DNA of 64,000 nucleotides from Comamonadaceae bacterium OS-4 (GCA_027924025.1 AP026970.1:1572501-1636500); one strand, 5' to 3'. Shown: positions 27,281-36,194, counted from the first letter of the stretch. The notes: generated from the letters alone by a model not told the origin. A program made the numbers and translations.

Positions 27281-27317
27281 AAAATGCCCTGTCAGCCCCG
27301 GTTGGTAGGGCATTTTT
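27281..27317 (+). terminator. Terminator between tRNA-Cys and tRNA-Leu
   Basis: AAAATGCCCT (27281-27290) pairs perfectly with AGGGCATTTT (27307-27316), followed by T. Two terminators among three tRNA genes suggest they are made as separate transcripts. Confidence 0.8.
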
Positions 27318-27337
27318 GTTTGACAATAGACACCCGT

Positions 27338-27430
27338 GCCTGAGTGGTGAAATAGGTAGACACATCGGACTTAAAATCCGCCGCTTCGTGAATAACGGGC
27401 GTACCGGTTCGATTCCGGTCTCAGGCACCA
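27338..27430 (+). tRNA. tRNA-Leu (UAA)
   Basis: A class II tRNA of 93 bases with acceptor arms GCCTGAG and CTCAGGC, anticodon loop CTTAAAA giving UAA, a long variable arm, a GTTCGATTC T-arm and an encoded CCA. Confidence 0.97.
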
Positions 27431-27445
27431 CTTCATTCAAGTCTT

Positions 27446-28072
27446 ATGTCACGATTCAACGCCTCGTTCGAAATTCACGTCCACGGCCAAGTCGTGTTGC
27501 GGCCGGAGGTCACCTACCTCCAACTCCAAGATGCGCTCAAGCCACTTTGGCGTTACGCGGGTTCGAAGTCACTTGCCGATGCTGCCAAGAGCAGCTACGA
27601 AGACGAGCCCGGCATCCATCTCAATCCGCACGAACATATTCTGCAAATGTGCTGGACGGTGCCCGGAGAGGATGATTTCCGGCAGACGCTAGATGAGGTG
27701 TGCATGAATCTGAACGACCTCGCGTCGGCCGGTGCAGCCATCGAGGTCACTTTTTATGATGCGGAGTTCGACGAGGAAGAGGGCGCGCCCGGCTCCGAGT
27801 CGAGAGATGATTTTGTGATGCTGTTTGTGGGACCGGACCCTGCGGCCATCATGCAAGTTCAGCGTGACATCCTGGTTCAGGATATGGTCAATTTGATGGA
27901 ACGTCATTTTGATGGCGCCGAATTGGGCGGTGTCGTTTCTGAAATTGACAAACTATTTGCCCAGCGTTTTGATGATCTCGTGAACTCTTTGGAGATCGGA
28001 AAACCGCCACGCGGCTCAGGTGGGTCATCCTCCGGACATGGCGGAGGCAGAAAACCGCGGCACCTGCACTAG
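27446..28072 (+). CDS. Conserved-looking hypothetical protein
   Basis: A 208-residue soluble protein with no signal peptide or membrane segment. I do not recognise its family with confidence. It has an alternating beta/alpha look (residues 1-120), an acidic stretch EFDEEEGAPGSE near residue 110, an amphipathic helical region from about 135 to 185, and a disordered Gly/Ser/His-rich tail from about 187 to the end. It starts 16 bases after tRNA-Leu with no visible Shine-Dalgarno, so it may be translated from the tRNA read-through transcript. Even composition and codon use resembling its neighbours suggest a native gene. Confidence 0.7.
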   Translation: MSRFNASFEIHVHGQVVLRPEVTYLQLQDALKPLWRYAGSKSLADAAKSSYEDEPGIHLNPHEHILQMCWTVPGEDDFRQTLDEVCMNLNDLASAGAAIEVTFYDAEFDEEEGAPGSESRDDFVMLFVGPDPAAIMQVQRDILVQDMVNLMERHFDGAELGGVVSEIDKLFAQRFDDLVNSLEIGKPPRGSGGSSSGHGGGRKPRHLH

Positions 28073-28180
28073 CTGGCCCCGCTGGGGCTGAGGGCACAAG
28101 CATTTGACACCGCAGCTGGCTGTTTGGGTACCTAAATTTTCCAACTGAATTCGCTGGAACGCGGTAGGCTATGGTCTCCT

Positions 28181-29404
28181 ATGCTAAAAAAAATTACAGT
28201 CGATCAGTTGGTCATTGGCATGCATCTGAAGGAGTTTTGCGGCTCCTGGATGGATCATCCTTTTTGGCGCACGGGCTTTGTTATTGTTGATCCGAAGGAC
28301 CTAGTGACGATCCGCGCGAGTGCGATCCGCGAGGTCTGGATTGATTGCAGCAAAGGGCTGGATGTTTCGCCCGGAGAGTCGGTGGTCTCCGAAGCCGAGA
28401 CTGAGGAGGCAGTAGACGCCGAACTCCAAGAAGAAGTCGCCGTGCACAGAGACACTGCACCGGTTTCCGCACAACAGGAGCTAGCCCGGGCCGCGAAGAT
28501 ATGCAACCAGTCGCGCGCTGCCGTCCTGTCGATGTTCGAAGAAGCCCGGATGGGCAAGACGGTGGATACTGGGGGGGCAAAGCAGCTCGTGCAAGAAATT
28601 GCCGATTCGGTGTCGCGCAACCCGGGTGCCCTGATCAGCCTGGCGCGCCTCAAGACTGCCGATGACTACACCTACATGCACTCGGTGGCGGTTTGCGCAA
28701 TGATGGTGGCCTTGGCCAAACAGCTCGGCTTGAATGAAGAAGAGACCCGCTCCGCAGGCCTTGCCGGCCTGATGCACGACCTTGGCAAGGCAGCCATGCC
28801 TATGAGCGTGTTGAACAAGCCGGGCAAGCTGACTGAAGCGGAGTTTTCTATTATCAAAACGCATCCCGAAGAGGGCTATCGCTTACTGCAAAACGGTGGC
28901 GGGGCCGACCCGGTGGTGATGGATGTATGTCTTCACCATCACGAAAAAATGGATGGATCTGGTTATCCGCATGGTCTCAAAGGCGATGAAATCAGCCTTT
29001 TTGCAAAAATGGGCGCCGTGTGTGATGTGTATGACGCCATTACTTCCAACCGTCCCTACAAAGCGGGGTGGGATCCCGCTGAGTCACTTCGAAAAATGGC
29101 AGAGTGGGCGAGTGGGCACTTTGACGGCAAAGTGTTCCAAGCGTTTGTGAAGAGCCTTGGTATCTATCCGATTGGCTCTCTGGTGAGGCTCAGCTCCGGG
29201 CGCTTAGGGGTGGTGGTTGAACAAACCGCGAAGTCGTTGACAACGCCTCGCGTAAAGGTTTTTTACTCTACCAAGTCCCAGATGCGCATTTTGCCTGAGG
29301 TGGTCGACCTGTCGAGGCCCGGGACTACCGAGAAGATTGTGAGCAGGGAAGAGCCCGCCAAATGGAAGTTCACGGATCTGGATGAGCTCTGGTCAGGAAC
29401 ATAA
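28181..29404 (+). CDS. HD-GYP domain phosphodiesterase with DUF3391 N-terminus
   Basis: A 407-residue cytoplasmic protein predicted to hydrolyse cyclic di-GMP. Residues 1-70 match DUF3391 (ITVDQLVIGMHLKEF, then a VIVDPKDL..IREVWID strand pair), a domain that often precedes HD-GYP. A charged linker leads to the metal-binding HD pair His199-Asp200 in GLMHDLGKAA. The HD-GYP hallmark HHEKMDGSGYP has Gly261-Tyr262-Pro263, all intact. It is the opposing partner in principle of the GGDEF enzyme near 6-7.5 kb. The gene stands alone between the unknown protein and a shared terminator. Confidence 0.92.
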   Translation: MLKKITVDQLVIGMHLKEFCGSWMDHPFWRTGFVIVDPKDLVTIRASAIREVWIDCSKGLDVSPGESVVSEAETEEAVDAELQEEVAVHRDTAPVSAQQELARAAKICNQSRAAVLSMFEEARMGKTVDTGGAKQLVQEIADSVSRNPGALISLARLKTADDYTYMHSVAVCAMMVALAKQLGLNEEETRSAGLAGLMHDLGKAAMPMSVLNKPGKLTEAEFSIIKTHPEEGYRLLQNGGGADPVVMDVCLHHHEKMDGSGYPHGLKGDEISLFAKMGAVCDVYDAITSNRPYKAGWDPAESLRKMAEWASGHFDGKVFQAFVKSLGIYPIGSLVRLSSGRLGVVVEQTAKSLTTPRVKVFYSTKSQMRILPEVVDLSRPGTTEKIVSREEPAKWKFTDLDELWSGT

Positions 29405-29472
29405 GGGAACTACTGAGAGTTATCTGTTTTCGATGCCTGGCGCAGGCGGATATTGCCGATCTTGCTATCAAT

Positions 29473-29502
29473 AACAGAGCGCGGCTGTCGCCGCGCTCTG
29501 TT
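29473..29502. terminator. Bidirectional hairpin between convergent genes
   Basis: A perfect 12-bp stem, AACAGAGCGCGG/CCGCGCTCTGTT, with a six-base loop lies between the HD-GYP gene (plus) and the acyl-CoA dehydrogenase gene (minus). T-rich flanks are short. Confidence 0.75.
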
Positions 29503-29506
29503 GGTT

Positions 29507-30781
29507 TCAGCATCCGCGGGTGATCGGCATTTCGACGGGAGCGCTCACTGCTGAGTACTTTCCCAGCTCCATTTTTGCGATAGCGTTGCGGTGGACTTCA
29601 TCGGGGCCATCGGCAAACCGCAGCGTACGCGCGCAGGTGTAGGAGTAAGCCAGCGGAAAGTCATCGCACATGCCGCCGCCGCCATGGGCTTGCATGGCCC
29701 AGTCAATGACTTCGCAAGCCATATTGGGCGCGACCACTTTGATCATGGCGATTTCTGTTTTGGCGAACTTGTTTCCGCCCATATCCATCATCCACGCGGC
29801 TTTGAGTGTCAGCAAGCGTGCCATATCGATCTTGCAACGGGCCTCCGCGATACGTTCTTGCGTCACCGTTTGGGCAGCGACGGGTTTGCCAAATGCAATG
29901 CGAGAGCTGGCCCGCTTGCACATCAACTCCAAGGCGCGCTCCGCAAGGCCGATGAGGCGCATGCAGTGGTGAATGCGGCCGGGGCCGAGGCGGCCTTGCG
30001 CGATCTCGAAGCCGCGGCCTTCTCCCAAGAGAATGCTGCTGGTCGGCACACGCACATTGTCGAAAACCATTTCCATATGCCCGTGTGGCGCATCGTCGTA
30101 GCCAAAGACATTCAGGGGCCGGATGATCTTGATGCCGGGGGTGTCTGCCGGTACCAGAATCATGCTTTGCTGTGAATGGCGCGGCGCTGTGGGGTCAGTC
30201 TTGCCCATGGTGATATAGACCGCGCAACGTGGATCGCCAGCGCCAGAGATCCACCATTTACGGCCGTTGATGACGTAATCGTCGCCATCCCGCGTGATGC
30301 TTGTTTCAATGTTGGTGGCGTCACTCGACGCAACCGCCGGTTCCGTCATCGCAAAAGCGGAGCGGATGTGTCCTGCCATCAGCGGTTTGAGCCACCGTTG
30401 CTTGGCGTCTTCCGATCCGTAGCGTGCAATCGTTTCCATGTTGCCGGTGTCGGGCGCTGAGCAGTTGAACACCTCACTGGACCACATCACCCGACCCATG
30501 ATCTCAGCAAGTGGCGCGTACTCCTGGTTGGTGAGTCCTGCGCCGTGGAAGCCGGCTGCTTCGGCACTGTCAACCGGCAAGAAAAGGTTCCAAAGGCCTG
30601 CCTCTTGAGCCTTGAGTTTCAGTGCCTCTATCGTTTGCAGGGGCGTCCATCGCTTGCCTGCCGCTGTATTGGCAGCGATTTCCTCGTGGTACGCGATCTC
30701 AGCAGGATAGATGTGGTCCTCCATGAACTGAAGTAGACGTTTTTGCAGCGCTTGGGTTTTCGGCGAATAGTCAAAGTCCAT
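29507..30781 (-). CDS. Acyl-CoA dehydrogenase (ACAD11-like)
   Basis: A 424-residue flavoprotein that oxidises acyl-CoA to enoyl-CoA. The N-terminus has [20 protein letters not shown], and the family signature [16 protein letters not shown] lies near residue 145. [16 protein letters not shown] (about 265) and [16 protein letters not shown] (about 375) are typical of the group related to the dehydrogenase half of ACAD11. GGAG precedes the start. It follows the phosphotransferase-fold gene by 42 bases. In eukaryotic ACAD10/11 the kinase-fold and dehydrogenase are fused in one chain; here they are neighbouring genes, which supports joint action on 4-hydroxyacyl-CoA or similar. That role is inference. 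Confidence 0.93.
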   Translation of the reverse strand: MDFDYSPKTQALQKRLLQFMEDHIYPAEIAYHEEIAANTAAGKRWTPLQTIEALKLKAQEAGLWNLFLPVDSAEAAGFHGAGLTNQEYAPLAEIMGRVMWSSEVFNCSAPDTGNMETIARYGSEDAKQRWLKPLMAGHIRSAFAMTEPAVASSDATNIETSITRDGDDYVINGRKWWISGAGDPRCAVYITMGKTDPTAPRHSQQSMILVPADTPGIKIIRPLNVFGYDDAPHGHMEMVFDNVRVPTSSILLGEGRGFEIAQGRLGPGRIHHCMRLIGLAERALELMCKRASSRIAFGKPVAAQTVTQERIAEARCKIDMARLLTLKAAWMMDMGGNKFAKTEIAMIKVVAPNMACEVIDWAMQAHGGGGMCDDFPLAYSYTCARTLRFADGPDEVHRNAIAKMELGKYSAVSAPVEMPITRGC

Positions 30782-30823
30782 GGGTTCTCCGTTGGGTGGT
30801 GGCTGAGTAAATGGGGCTAGGTA

Positions 30824-31909
30824 TCAAGTGCGAGTCGCAAATTTCCAGGCCGTCTGTGCAAGGGGCCGCGCACCGGCTGCAGAGGCCATGGCCTGAGGGC
30901 TGGATGCAGTACCTGCCTCTACCCGTTTGGCGATACCTTGGAGGATGGCCGCGATGCGGAACATGTTGTAAGCCATGTAGAAATTCCAGTCTTCCTTCAA
31001 CTGCGCAGGCGTTGCCAATCCTGTGCGCTCACAATACTTGGCAATGTAATCATGCTCAGAGGGGATGCCCAAGGCCTTCAGGTCAAGACCTGCGATTCCC
31101 CGGAAATCGCCTGGTGGGATATGCCAAGCCATGCAGTGATAGCTGAAGTCCGCCAAAGGGTGACCGAGCGTGGACAGTTCCCAGTCGAGTACGCCAATGA
31201 CTTTGGGGGCGCCGCTTGCGAACATCAGGTTGTCGAGCCGATAGTCTCCATGCACCACGCTCACCAAATTTTCGTTTCGCGCCATCGCCGGAATGTTGGC
31301 AGGTAACCACTCCATGAGCCGATCCATTTCGGGAATGGGTTGGGTGACGGAGGCGATGTACTGCTTGCTCCAGCGACCGATTTGTCGCTCGAAGTAATTG
31401 CCCGGCTTTCCATACGCGGCCAAGCCGCGCTCTTGAAATTTGACCGTGTGCAGGGCGGAAATCACCCGGTTCATTTCGTCGTAGATGTCGGCCCGCTCGG
31501 TGGGTGTCATACCAGGTAAGGACTGGTCCCACAAGACGCGACCCTGCATGAACTCCATGACATAGAAAGCTCTGCCGATGATGCTTTCGTCTTCACACAG
31601 GCAGATCATCTCGGGCACGGGAACGTCGCTGCCTCGGAGTCCTTGCATCACGGCGAACTCGCGCTCGATGGCATGGGCGGAGGGCAGGAGTTTGGCCACC
31701 GGCCCCGGTTTGGCCCGCATCACGTAGCTTCGTGAGGGTGTGATCAATTTGTAGGTCGGGTTCGATTGCCCGCCTTTGAATATCTCCAAGCGCAGAGGGC
31801 CTTGGTAGCCGCCTATGTTGGCGATCAGCCACTGTTCCAGGGCCGCTTCGTCGATGGCATGGGCTGCGCCCACGCTTCGTGTGCCCACAAATTGGTCAAA
31901 TTGGGTCAT
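30824..31909 (-). CDS. Phosphotransferase family protein (ACAD11 N-domain-like, APH fold)
   Basis: A 361-residue protein of the aminoglycoside-phosphotransferase fold. It has an ATP-loop region KGGQSNPTYKL, the catalytic loop VVHGDYRLDNLMF and the metal-binding LDWELSTLGHPLADFSYH, all intact. Proteins of this type paired with acyl-CoA dehydrogenases are thought to phosphorylate 4-hydroxyacyl-CoA for dehydration. Antibiotic resistance is unlikely in this setting. The ATG at 31909 has AAGGAG at eight bases. The upstream Crp/Fnr gene ends 19 bases before it. Confidence 0.9.
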   Translation of the reverse strand: MTQFDQFVGTRSVGAAHAIDEAALEQWLIANIGGYQGPLRLEIFKGGQSNPTYKLITPSRSYVMRAKPGPVAKLLPSAHAIEREFAVMQGLRGSDVPVPEMICLCEDESIIGRAFYVMEFMQGRVLWDQSLPGMTPTERADIYDEMNRVISALHTVKFQERGLAAYGKPGNYFERQIGRWSKQYIASVTQPIPEMDRLMEWLPANIPAMARNENLVSVVHGDYRLDNLMFASGAPKVIGVLDWELSTLGHPLADFSYHCMAWHIPPGDFRGIAGLDLKALGIPSEHDYIAKYCERTGLATPAQLKEDWNFYMAYNMFRIAAILQGIAKRVEAGTASSPQAMASAAGARPLAQTAWKFATRT

Positions 31910-31928
31910 GGTGGAGGCTCCTTTCGGG

Positions 31929-32705
31929 CTATAGGTCGGATTCAATGATGCGCATCAGGGCGGCCCTGTCGCGAATAACCAAGCCACCCGGTTCAATCCG
32001 AATCGCCTCTTCACGTTCCATGGCCTTGAGTTCCTGGTTGACGCGCTGACGGGATGCCCCAAGCAATTGGGCCAACTCCTCTTGCGCCAGTTGCAGGCCA
32101 ATCCGAACTTCGCTGCCGTCGCTCAACGAAGGGACTCCGTAGCTTCGTACAAGATGCAGCAGCTGTTTGGCGAGGCGAGCCCGAAGTGGCAGGGTGTTGA
32201 GATCTTCAACAAGTCCGTAGAGTTGGCGGATGCGGCGGGCATGCAGGCGGAGCATGGCCTCGTAAAGCTCGACATGTGTCGCCAAAATCTTCTTGAAATC
32301 CGCTTTGGCGACACATAGCACCGTGCTGTCACCATGGGCGTACGCATCATGGGTTCGGCGGTCGCCATCAAAAATGGCGACATCACCAAACCAGATACCC
32401 GGCTCCACGTAGGTGAGCGTGATCTGCTTGCCCGAAATTGATGTGGAGCTAACCCGCACCGCACCTTTGGCGCATGCAATCCACTCCTCGGGGGGCTCAC
32501 CGCGCGCTGCGATCAGATCCCCATCGCGGTAGCGCTTTACATAGGCACACCGCAAAATATCATGCTTGAGCGAAGGCGAGAGGCTCGAAAACCACCGGCC
32601 TGCATTGATGGCAGATCGTTCTTCAATCGTAAGAATGGGTTCGTCCATAAGGTGTCTTGTGTGGGCTGGGGAGCGATTGCCGAGAATCAGATTGTCGTTT
32701 GTCAT
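31929..32705 (-). CDS. Crp/Fnr-family transcriptional regulator
   Basis: A regulator of about 258 residues. A cyclic-nucleotide-binding-type beta barrel (about residues 50-150, with GDLIAARGEPPEEW and EPGIWFGDVAIFDGDRRTHDA) is followed by a long dimer helix and a winged HTH (LAQEELAQLLGASRQRVNQELKAME). There is no N-terminal Cys cluster, so it is not an oxygen-sensing Fnr. The first residues are uncertain: TTG 32747, ATG 32705 and ATG 32648 are possible and none has a good Shine-Dalgarno. It is transcribed towards the kinase-fold and dehydrogenase genes and probably controls them, with an unknown effector. Confidence 0.87.
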   Translation of the reverse strand: MTNDNLILGNRSPAHTRHLMDEPILTIEERSAINAGRWFSSLSPSLKHDILRCAYVKRYRDGDLIAARGEPPEEWIACAKGAVRVSSTSISGKQITLTYVEPGIWFGDVAIFDGDRRTHDAYAHGDSTVLCVAKADFKKILATHVELYEAMLRLHARRIRQLYGLVEDLNTLPLRARLAKQLLHLVRSYGVPSLSDGSEVRIGLQLAQEELAQLLGASRQRVNQELKAMEREEAIRIEPGGLVIRDRAALMRIIESDL

Positions 32706-32808
32706 GGGTGCGCCGGGATGTGCGGTTGTCTCCTGTGTGTCTGGCAACTGAGTCGGTTGGAACAGGCCTCAGTCGTTTGTATGAGTTGTGCGAGAATCAT
32801 TTGTAACA

Positions 32809-34758
32809 ATGAAATCTGTTTTCAAAATTAAAAGCTGCGCACTTGGCGCCATGTTGCTTGTGGCATCGCTGGGCTCCGAGGCGCTGACGCTGGGCCGCGC
32901 GAGCGGTGCAGCGCTGATTTCGCAACCATTCAATTTGTCAATTTCGGTTTCGGCGGCAGCTGATGAAGACGTCAGCGACGTCTGCTTTGAGGCCGATGTT
33001 TTCTACGGCGAGAACAAGGTTGAGCAAAGCAGGGTCACGCTGGTCTCGGAGGCGCCTGCGGCGGGTAGTACCTGGCAGGTGCGCATAGGGGCGCGTTTGC
33101 CTGTAGACGAGCCGGTTGTTACTGTCTATCTGCGTTCTGTTTGTGGCGCAAAGACTTCACGCCGGTATGTATTGCTGGCTGATGTAGTCAGCGACACCGG
33201 CAAAGCCGCGGCTTCACAGGCAATTCCGGTTGCCCCCCCTGCGATGAACCGTTCGGCAGCACTTGCTTCGATTCCGGATGCCGATTCCATCACTTCGATT
33301 CCGAGCAGAGAGAAGAAGTCAGGCGGCTCCACCAAAGCGCCTCGGTCTACTCCGCCTGTTCAAGTCAAGCAGCTGCTTGACCCCCCTGCTGTAAAGAGTA
33401 AGTCACGATTGAAATTGGCTCCCCTGGACCTCTCGGTGGAGCGTGATCCCGTGCTTGTCTCGTCGCAGGAGCTCCTAAGCGCACCCACTGAAGATGCCCA
33501 AAAGCGCGGTGAGGCGATAGCCTTGTGGCGCGCTTTGAATCTGACACCTGAAGACATCTTGAAGGATGCTGCGCGCCTGAAGGCCATGGAGGCTGACATC
33601 CTCAGCTTGCGCAATGCCTCCGGGGCGAGCCAGAAACAGATGCAAGAATTGGCAATGCGGGTCGAGCAGGCTGAAAGTGAAAAATACATCAACCCCGTAG
33701 TCATCGGACTAGCGGGCTTGTTGTTACTTTTGGTGGCTGGGGGCGGATGGTTTATGCGCCGTCAGGCGCAGCGAGCGAACGCCGGTAGCGCTTGGTGGAG
33801 CGGTAGTGGGAACGCGGAGGCCGCTCCAGAAACGCTAGAGGTGTCTCCGTCTTTCCTCCAATCCTTGTCGGAACAAGAGCGATCCGAGTCCCTGGTGTCA
33901 AAGGGCGAAGGCCACACCTCTCAGGGGGGGGTTAGCAGTGTTGACATTGATTTGGACATCGGAGGCCACAACTCCGAGTCCAGCGACCCTGTGGGCTCCA
34001 ACAGCCCGAAAGAGCAAACATCCGCTTATGCGGATTCGCGGGACTTCTCGGTCAGCATGCCGTCCAGTCTCCGGGCAGTGAACAGCCATGAAATGATCGA
34101 CGTTCGCCAGCAGGCCGAGTTTTTCATGGCCTTGGGGCAATATGAGGAAGCCATATCCCTGCTAGAGGGGCATGTCAACGACTCCCTAGAACTAAACCCC
34201 ATGGTTCATATTGACCTGCTGAAGATATTCCACACCTTGAGCCGCAAGGACAAGTTCGATCACTATCGACGGGAATTCAATGCGGTGTTCACAGGTTATG
34301 TGCCCGAGTACCAGTCATTCAATCAGGGTGAGGGCAGTTTGGAAAACTTCCCGGAAATTTGTGATCAGCTGGTAACGCTCTGGCCCTCCAGAGAAGCACT
34401 GTCGTTTATTGAGTCCTACCTTGTACGCACGCCCGGTTCAACGTCAAATATGCGGTTTGAACTGGAAGCCTTCAAAGAATTGTTGCTCTTGCATGCCGTG
34501 TGCCATCGTTTGGTGCATGCACTGGACGGCGCTCCACAAACTTTCAGTGCCAACAGGTTAACTTCTGACAATGCTTTTGACGCCCCCACGGGCCCCGGGC
34601 CGGTCTCTTTCGGTATTCCTGCAGCGTACCAACCGGGCAACAGCGTAGATTTCGAGCTCGACATCGCAGAAGACTTTCAGAAGCCTGCTCCTTCCGCGGA
34701 AGACAACTTGATCGACTTTGATCTGCCTCCGCTGGATGCCAAAAAACCGGGGGCGTGA
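32809..34758 (+). CDS. FimV-like envelope protein
   Basis: A 649-residue protein with a signal peptide (about residues 1-25, ending SEA-L), an N-terminal domain that recalls FimV (LGRASGAALISQPFNLSISV), a Pro/Ser-rich spacer, a coiled coil (about 235-295), one membrane segment (about 297-317), and a long acidic cytoplasmic region. The C-terminus contains a TPR-like pair (FFMALGQYEEAISLLEGHV) as in FimV. I see no LysM peptidoglycan-binding motif. A Cys pair in the N-terminal domain (VCFEAD and SVCGAK) might form a disulfide. FimV proteins help assemble type IV pili and polar structures. It is an orphan here, not beside pilus genes. Confidence 0.75.
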   Translation: MKSVFKIKSCALGAMLLVASLGSEALTLGRASGAALISQPFNLSISVSAAADEDVSDVCFEADVFYGENKVEQSRVTLVSEAPAAGSTWQVRIGARLPVDEPVVTVYLRSVCGAKTSRRYVLLADVVSDTGKAAASQAIPVAPPAMNRSAALASIPDADSITSIPSREKKSGGSTKAPRSTPPVQVKQLLDPPAVKSKSRLKLAPLDLSVERDPVLVSSQELLSAPTEDAQKRGEAIALWRALNLTPEDILKDAARLKAMEADILSLRNASGASQKQMQELAMRVEQAESEKYINPVVIGLAGLLLLLVAGGGWFMRRQAQRANAGSAWWSGSGNAEAAPETLEVSPSFLQSLSEQERSESLVSKGEGHTSQGGVSSVDIDLDIGGHNSESSDPVGSNSPKEQTSAYADSRDFSVSMPSSLRAVNSHEMIDVRQQAEFFMALGQYEEAISLLEGHVNDSLELNPMVHIDLLKIFHTLSRKDKFDHYRREFNAVFTGYVPEYQSFNQGEGSLENFPEICDQLVTLWPSREALSFIESYLVRTPGSTSNMRFELEAFKELLLLHAVCHRLVHALDGAPQTFSANRLTSDNAFDAPTGPGPVSFGIPAAYQPGNSVDFELDIAEDFQKPAPSAEDNLIDFDLPPLDAKKPGA

Positions 34759-34788
34759 TCCCCTGGCCCGGGTTGTGGCCCCGGTTAA

Positions 34789-35796
34789 TCAGCGTCGGAC
34801 TTGCAGAGCGCCCGGGTTGACAACATTACTGGGTGTGCCCTTGATGTAATTGATCACATTGTCAAAAGCCGCGCTGAAATACATTTCGTAGCTGTCTTGC
34901 TCCACATACCCGATATGGGGTGTACAGATACAGTTTTCCAACCTGAGCAATGCGTGTCCCTGCAGAATGGGTTCTGCCTCAAAAACATCGACTGCTGCCA
35001 GGCCGGGACGTCCCCGATTCAAAGCGCCGATGAGTGCGTCCGTTTCAATCAGCTCCGCCCTGGAGGTGTTCACGAACAATGCGGTGGGCTTCATGTTCGC
35101 CAAGTCAGACGCTGTGACGATGTTCCGAGTCGCATCAGAGAGCCGGAGATGAATGGACACAACGTCGCTGCTGGCAAAGAACGACTCTTTGTCTGAAGCA
35201 GCCTCATAACCATTTTGAACCGCCTTGTCTCGAGACTCTTGGCTTCCCCAGACGCTTACTTGCATTCCAAACGCTTTGCCGAAATCGGCGACCAGTTGGC
35301 CGATGCGCCCGTAGCCCCATATTCCCAGGGTCTTGCCGCGCAACACGTTACCGAGCCCAAAATTCGCCGGCATTGATCCGGCCTTGAGCCCCGATTGTTG
35401 CCACGCGCCATGTTTCAGGTTGCCGATGTACTGGGGCAGGCGGCGCATGGAGGCCATGATCAAGGCCCAGGTCAACTCGGCAGGGGCGATAGGCGAACCT
35501 ACACCCTCGCACACCGCGATGCCTCTCTCTGTGCAAGCTTGAACATCGATATGCGCCCCCACACGGCCCGTTTGGGCAATCAACTTCAGCCTCGGCAGTT
35601 TCTCCACCAAGGCCCGGGTGATCTGGGTGCGTTCTCTCACCAGAACAATGACATCCGCATCCTTGAGGCGCACGGAGAGCTGGCCAATCCCTTTGACGGT
35701 GTTGGTGTAAACCTTCGCTTGATAGGCATCCAGCTTGGCAGCGCAATCCAATTTGCGAACCGCATCTTGGTAATCGTCAAGAATCACAATGTTCAT
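34789..35796 (-). CDS. D-isomer-specific 2-hydroxyacid dehydrogenase family protein
   Basis: A 335-residue NAD-dependent dehydrogenase. The cofactor fold GIWGYGRIGQL is at about residue 145. The catalytic triad is in place: Arg in VNTSRAELI, Glu in FEAEP and His in CTPHIGY. The N-terminus, MNIVILDDYQDAV, matches a subgroup often annotated as phosphoglycerate dehydrogenase-like, which decides the ATG at 35796 over an upstream Met at 35805. It has no ACT domain, so it is unlikely to be the main SerA. The gene is on its own and its substrate is unknown. Confidence 0.88.
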   Translation of the reverse strand: MNIVILDDYQDAVRKLDCAAKLDAYQAKVYTNTVKGIGQLSVRLKDADVIVLVRERTQITRALVEKLPRLKLIAQTGRVGAHIDVQACTERGIAVCEGVGSPIAPAELTWALIMASMRRLPQYIGNLKHGAWQQSGLKAGSMPANFGLGNVLRGKTLGIWGYGRIGQLVADFGKAFGMQVSVWGSQESRDKAVQNGYEAASDKESFFASSDVVSIHLRLSDATRNIVTASDLANMKPTALFVNTSRAELIETDALIGALNRGRPGLAAVDVFEAEPILQGHALLRLENCICTPHIGYVEQDSYEMYFSAAFDNVINYIKGTPSNVVNPGALQVRR

Positions 35797-35851
35797 ACCC
35801 AACATTGTGCCTTGTTGACAAGCCGCCAAGTCGCTCGGCTGCCTGCCTGAT

Positions 35852-36181
35852 CTACGGCGCTTCAGCGGCTGCCAGCCGATCTAATTCGGCGCACACATCT
35901 GCCATGCGTCCCGAAATCACCATTCTCCCGACATGTGCTCTCGGTTGACCTTGCTCGACCAATCGCACGATTCGTAATGGTCTGGCTTGTGCAGGTTTTG
36001 GTGCTCTGGCGCAGGCCACATTTGCGGTGGATGCTATCGAATTGATAGTATTTGCCGCCTTGGACGACGCTGTGAAGGGGCGTCTTGTGCTGGCAATGCA
36101 GCGTGAAGTGGAAGGAGCGGAAAACCAGTGATTCGGAGCCCATTGGCTCAGGAGACTGAGTGCAAGCGTGCTAATGGTCAT
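35852..36181 (-). CDS. Small hypothetical protein downstream of lexA
   Basis: A 109-codon frame on the lexA strand, starting 14 bases after lexA ends. Only the last 40 residues look conserved: a basic RIVRLVEQGQPRAHVGRMVI segment leading to SGRMADVCAELDRLAA. The first half is Ser/Ala-rich, overlaps a repeat remnant at 36030-36083 and looks non-coding, so the true start may be internal (for example GTG or TTG near 35970). I do not know its function. A plus-strand frame over 35949-36128 is also open but has no ATG near its start. Confidence 0.4.
   Translation of the reverse strand: MTISTLALSLLSQWAPNHWFSAPSTSRCIASTRRPFTASSKAANTINSIASTANVACARAPKPAQARPLRIVRLVEQGQPRAHVGRMVISGRMADVCAELDRLAAAEAP
36030..36083. 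repeat. Degenerate dispersed repeat between lexA and the dehydrogenase gene
   Basis: GCTATCGAATTGATAG matches the palindromic core (GCTATNGAATTNATAGC) of the copy at 57471, and the following GACGCTGTGAAGGGGCG parallels its GAGCGCTAGCGGTCG. Confidence 0.4.
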
Positions 36182-36194
36182 ACGGTGCTCCTGT

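Noticed and set aside
27320..27349. Promoter TTGACA at 27320-27325 for tRNA-Leu(UAA)
   Set aside because: A correctly spaced -10 would fall inside the tRNA itself, so it cannot serve that gene.
27052..27430. tRNA cluster as an integration site for a mobile element
   Set aside because: No integrase gene, no direct repeat of a tRNA 3' end and no change of gene style on either side.
30824..31909. Aminoglycoside resistance gene
   Set aside because: The fold is that of aminoglycoside phosphotransferases, but the pairing with an acyl-CoA dehydrogenase and the family-specific phrases point to acyl-CoA metabolism.
35949..36128. Plus-strand open frame opposite the small gene after lexA
   Set aside because: It has no ATG until near its end and no ribosome binding site. 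Its residues look protein-like only because of shared GC bias with the minus frame.
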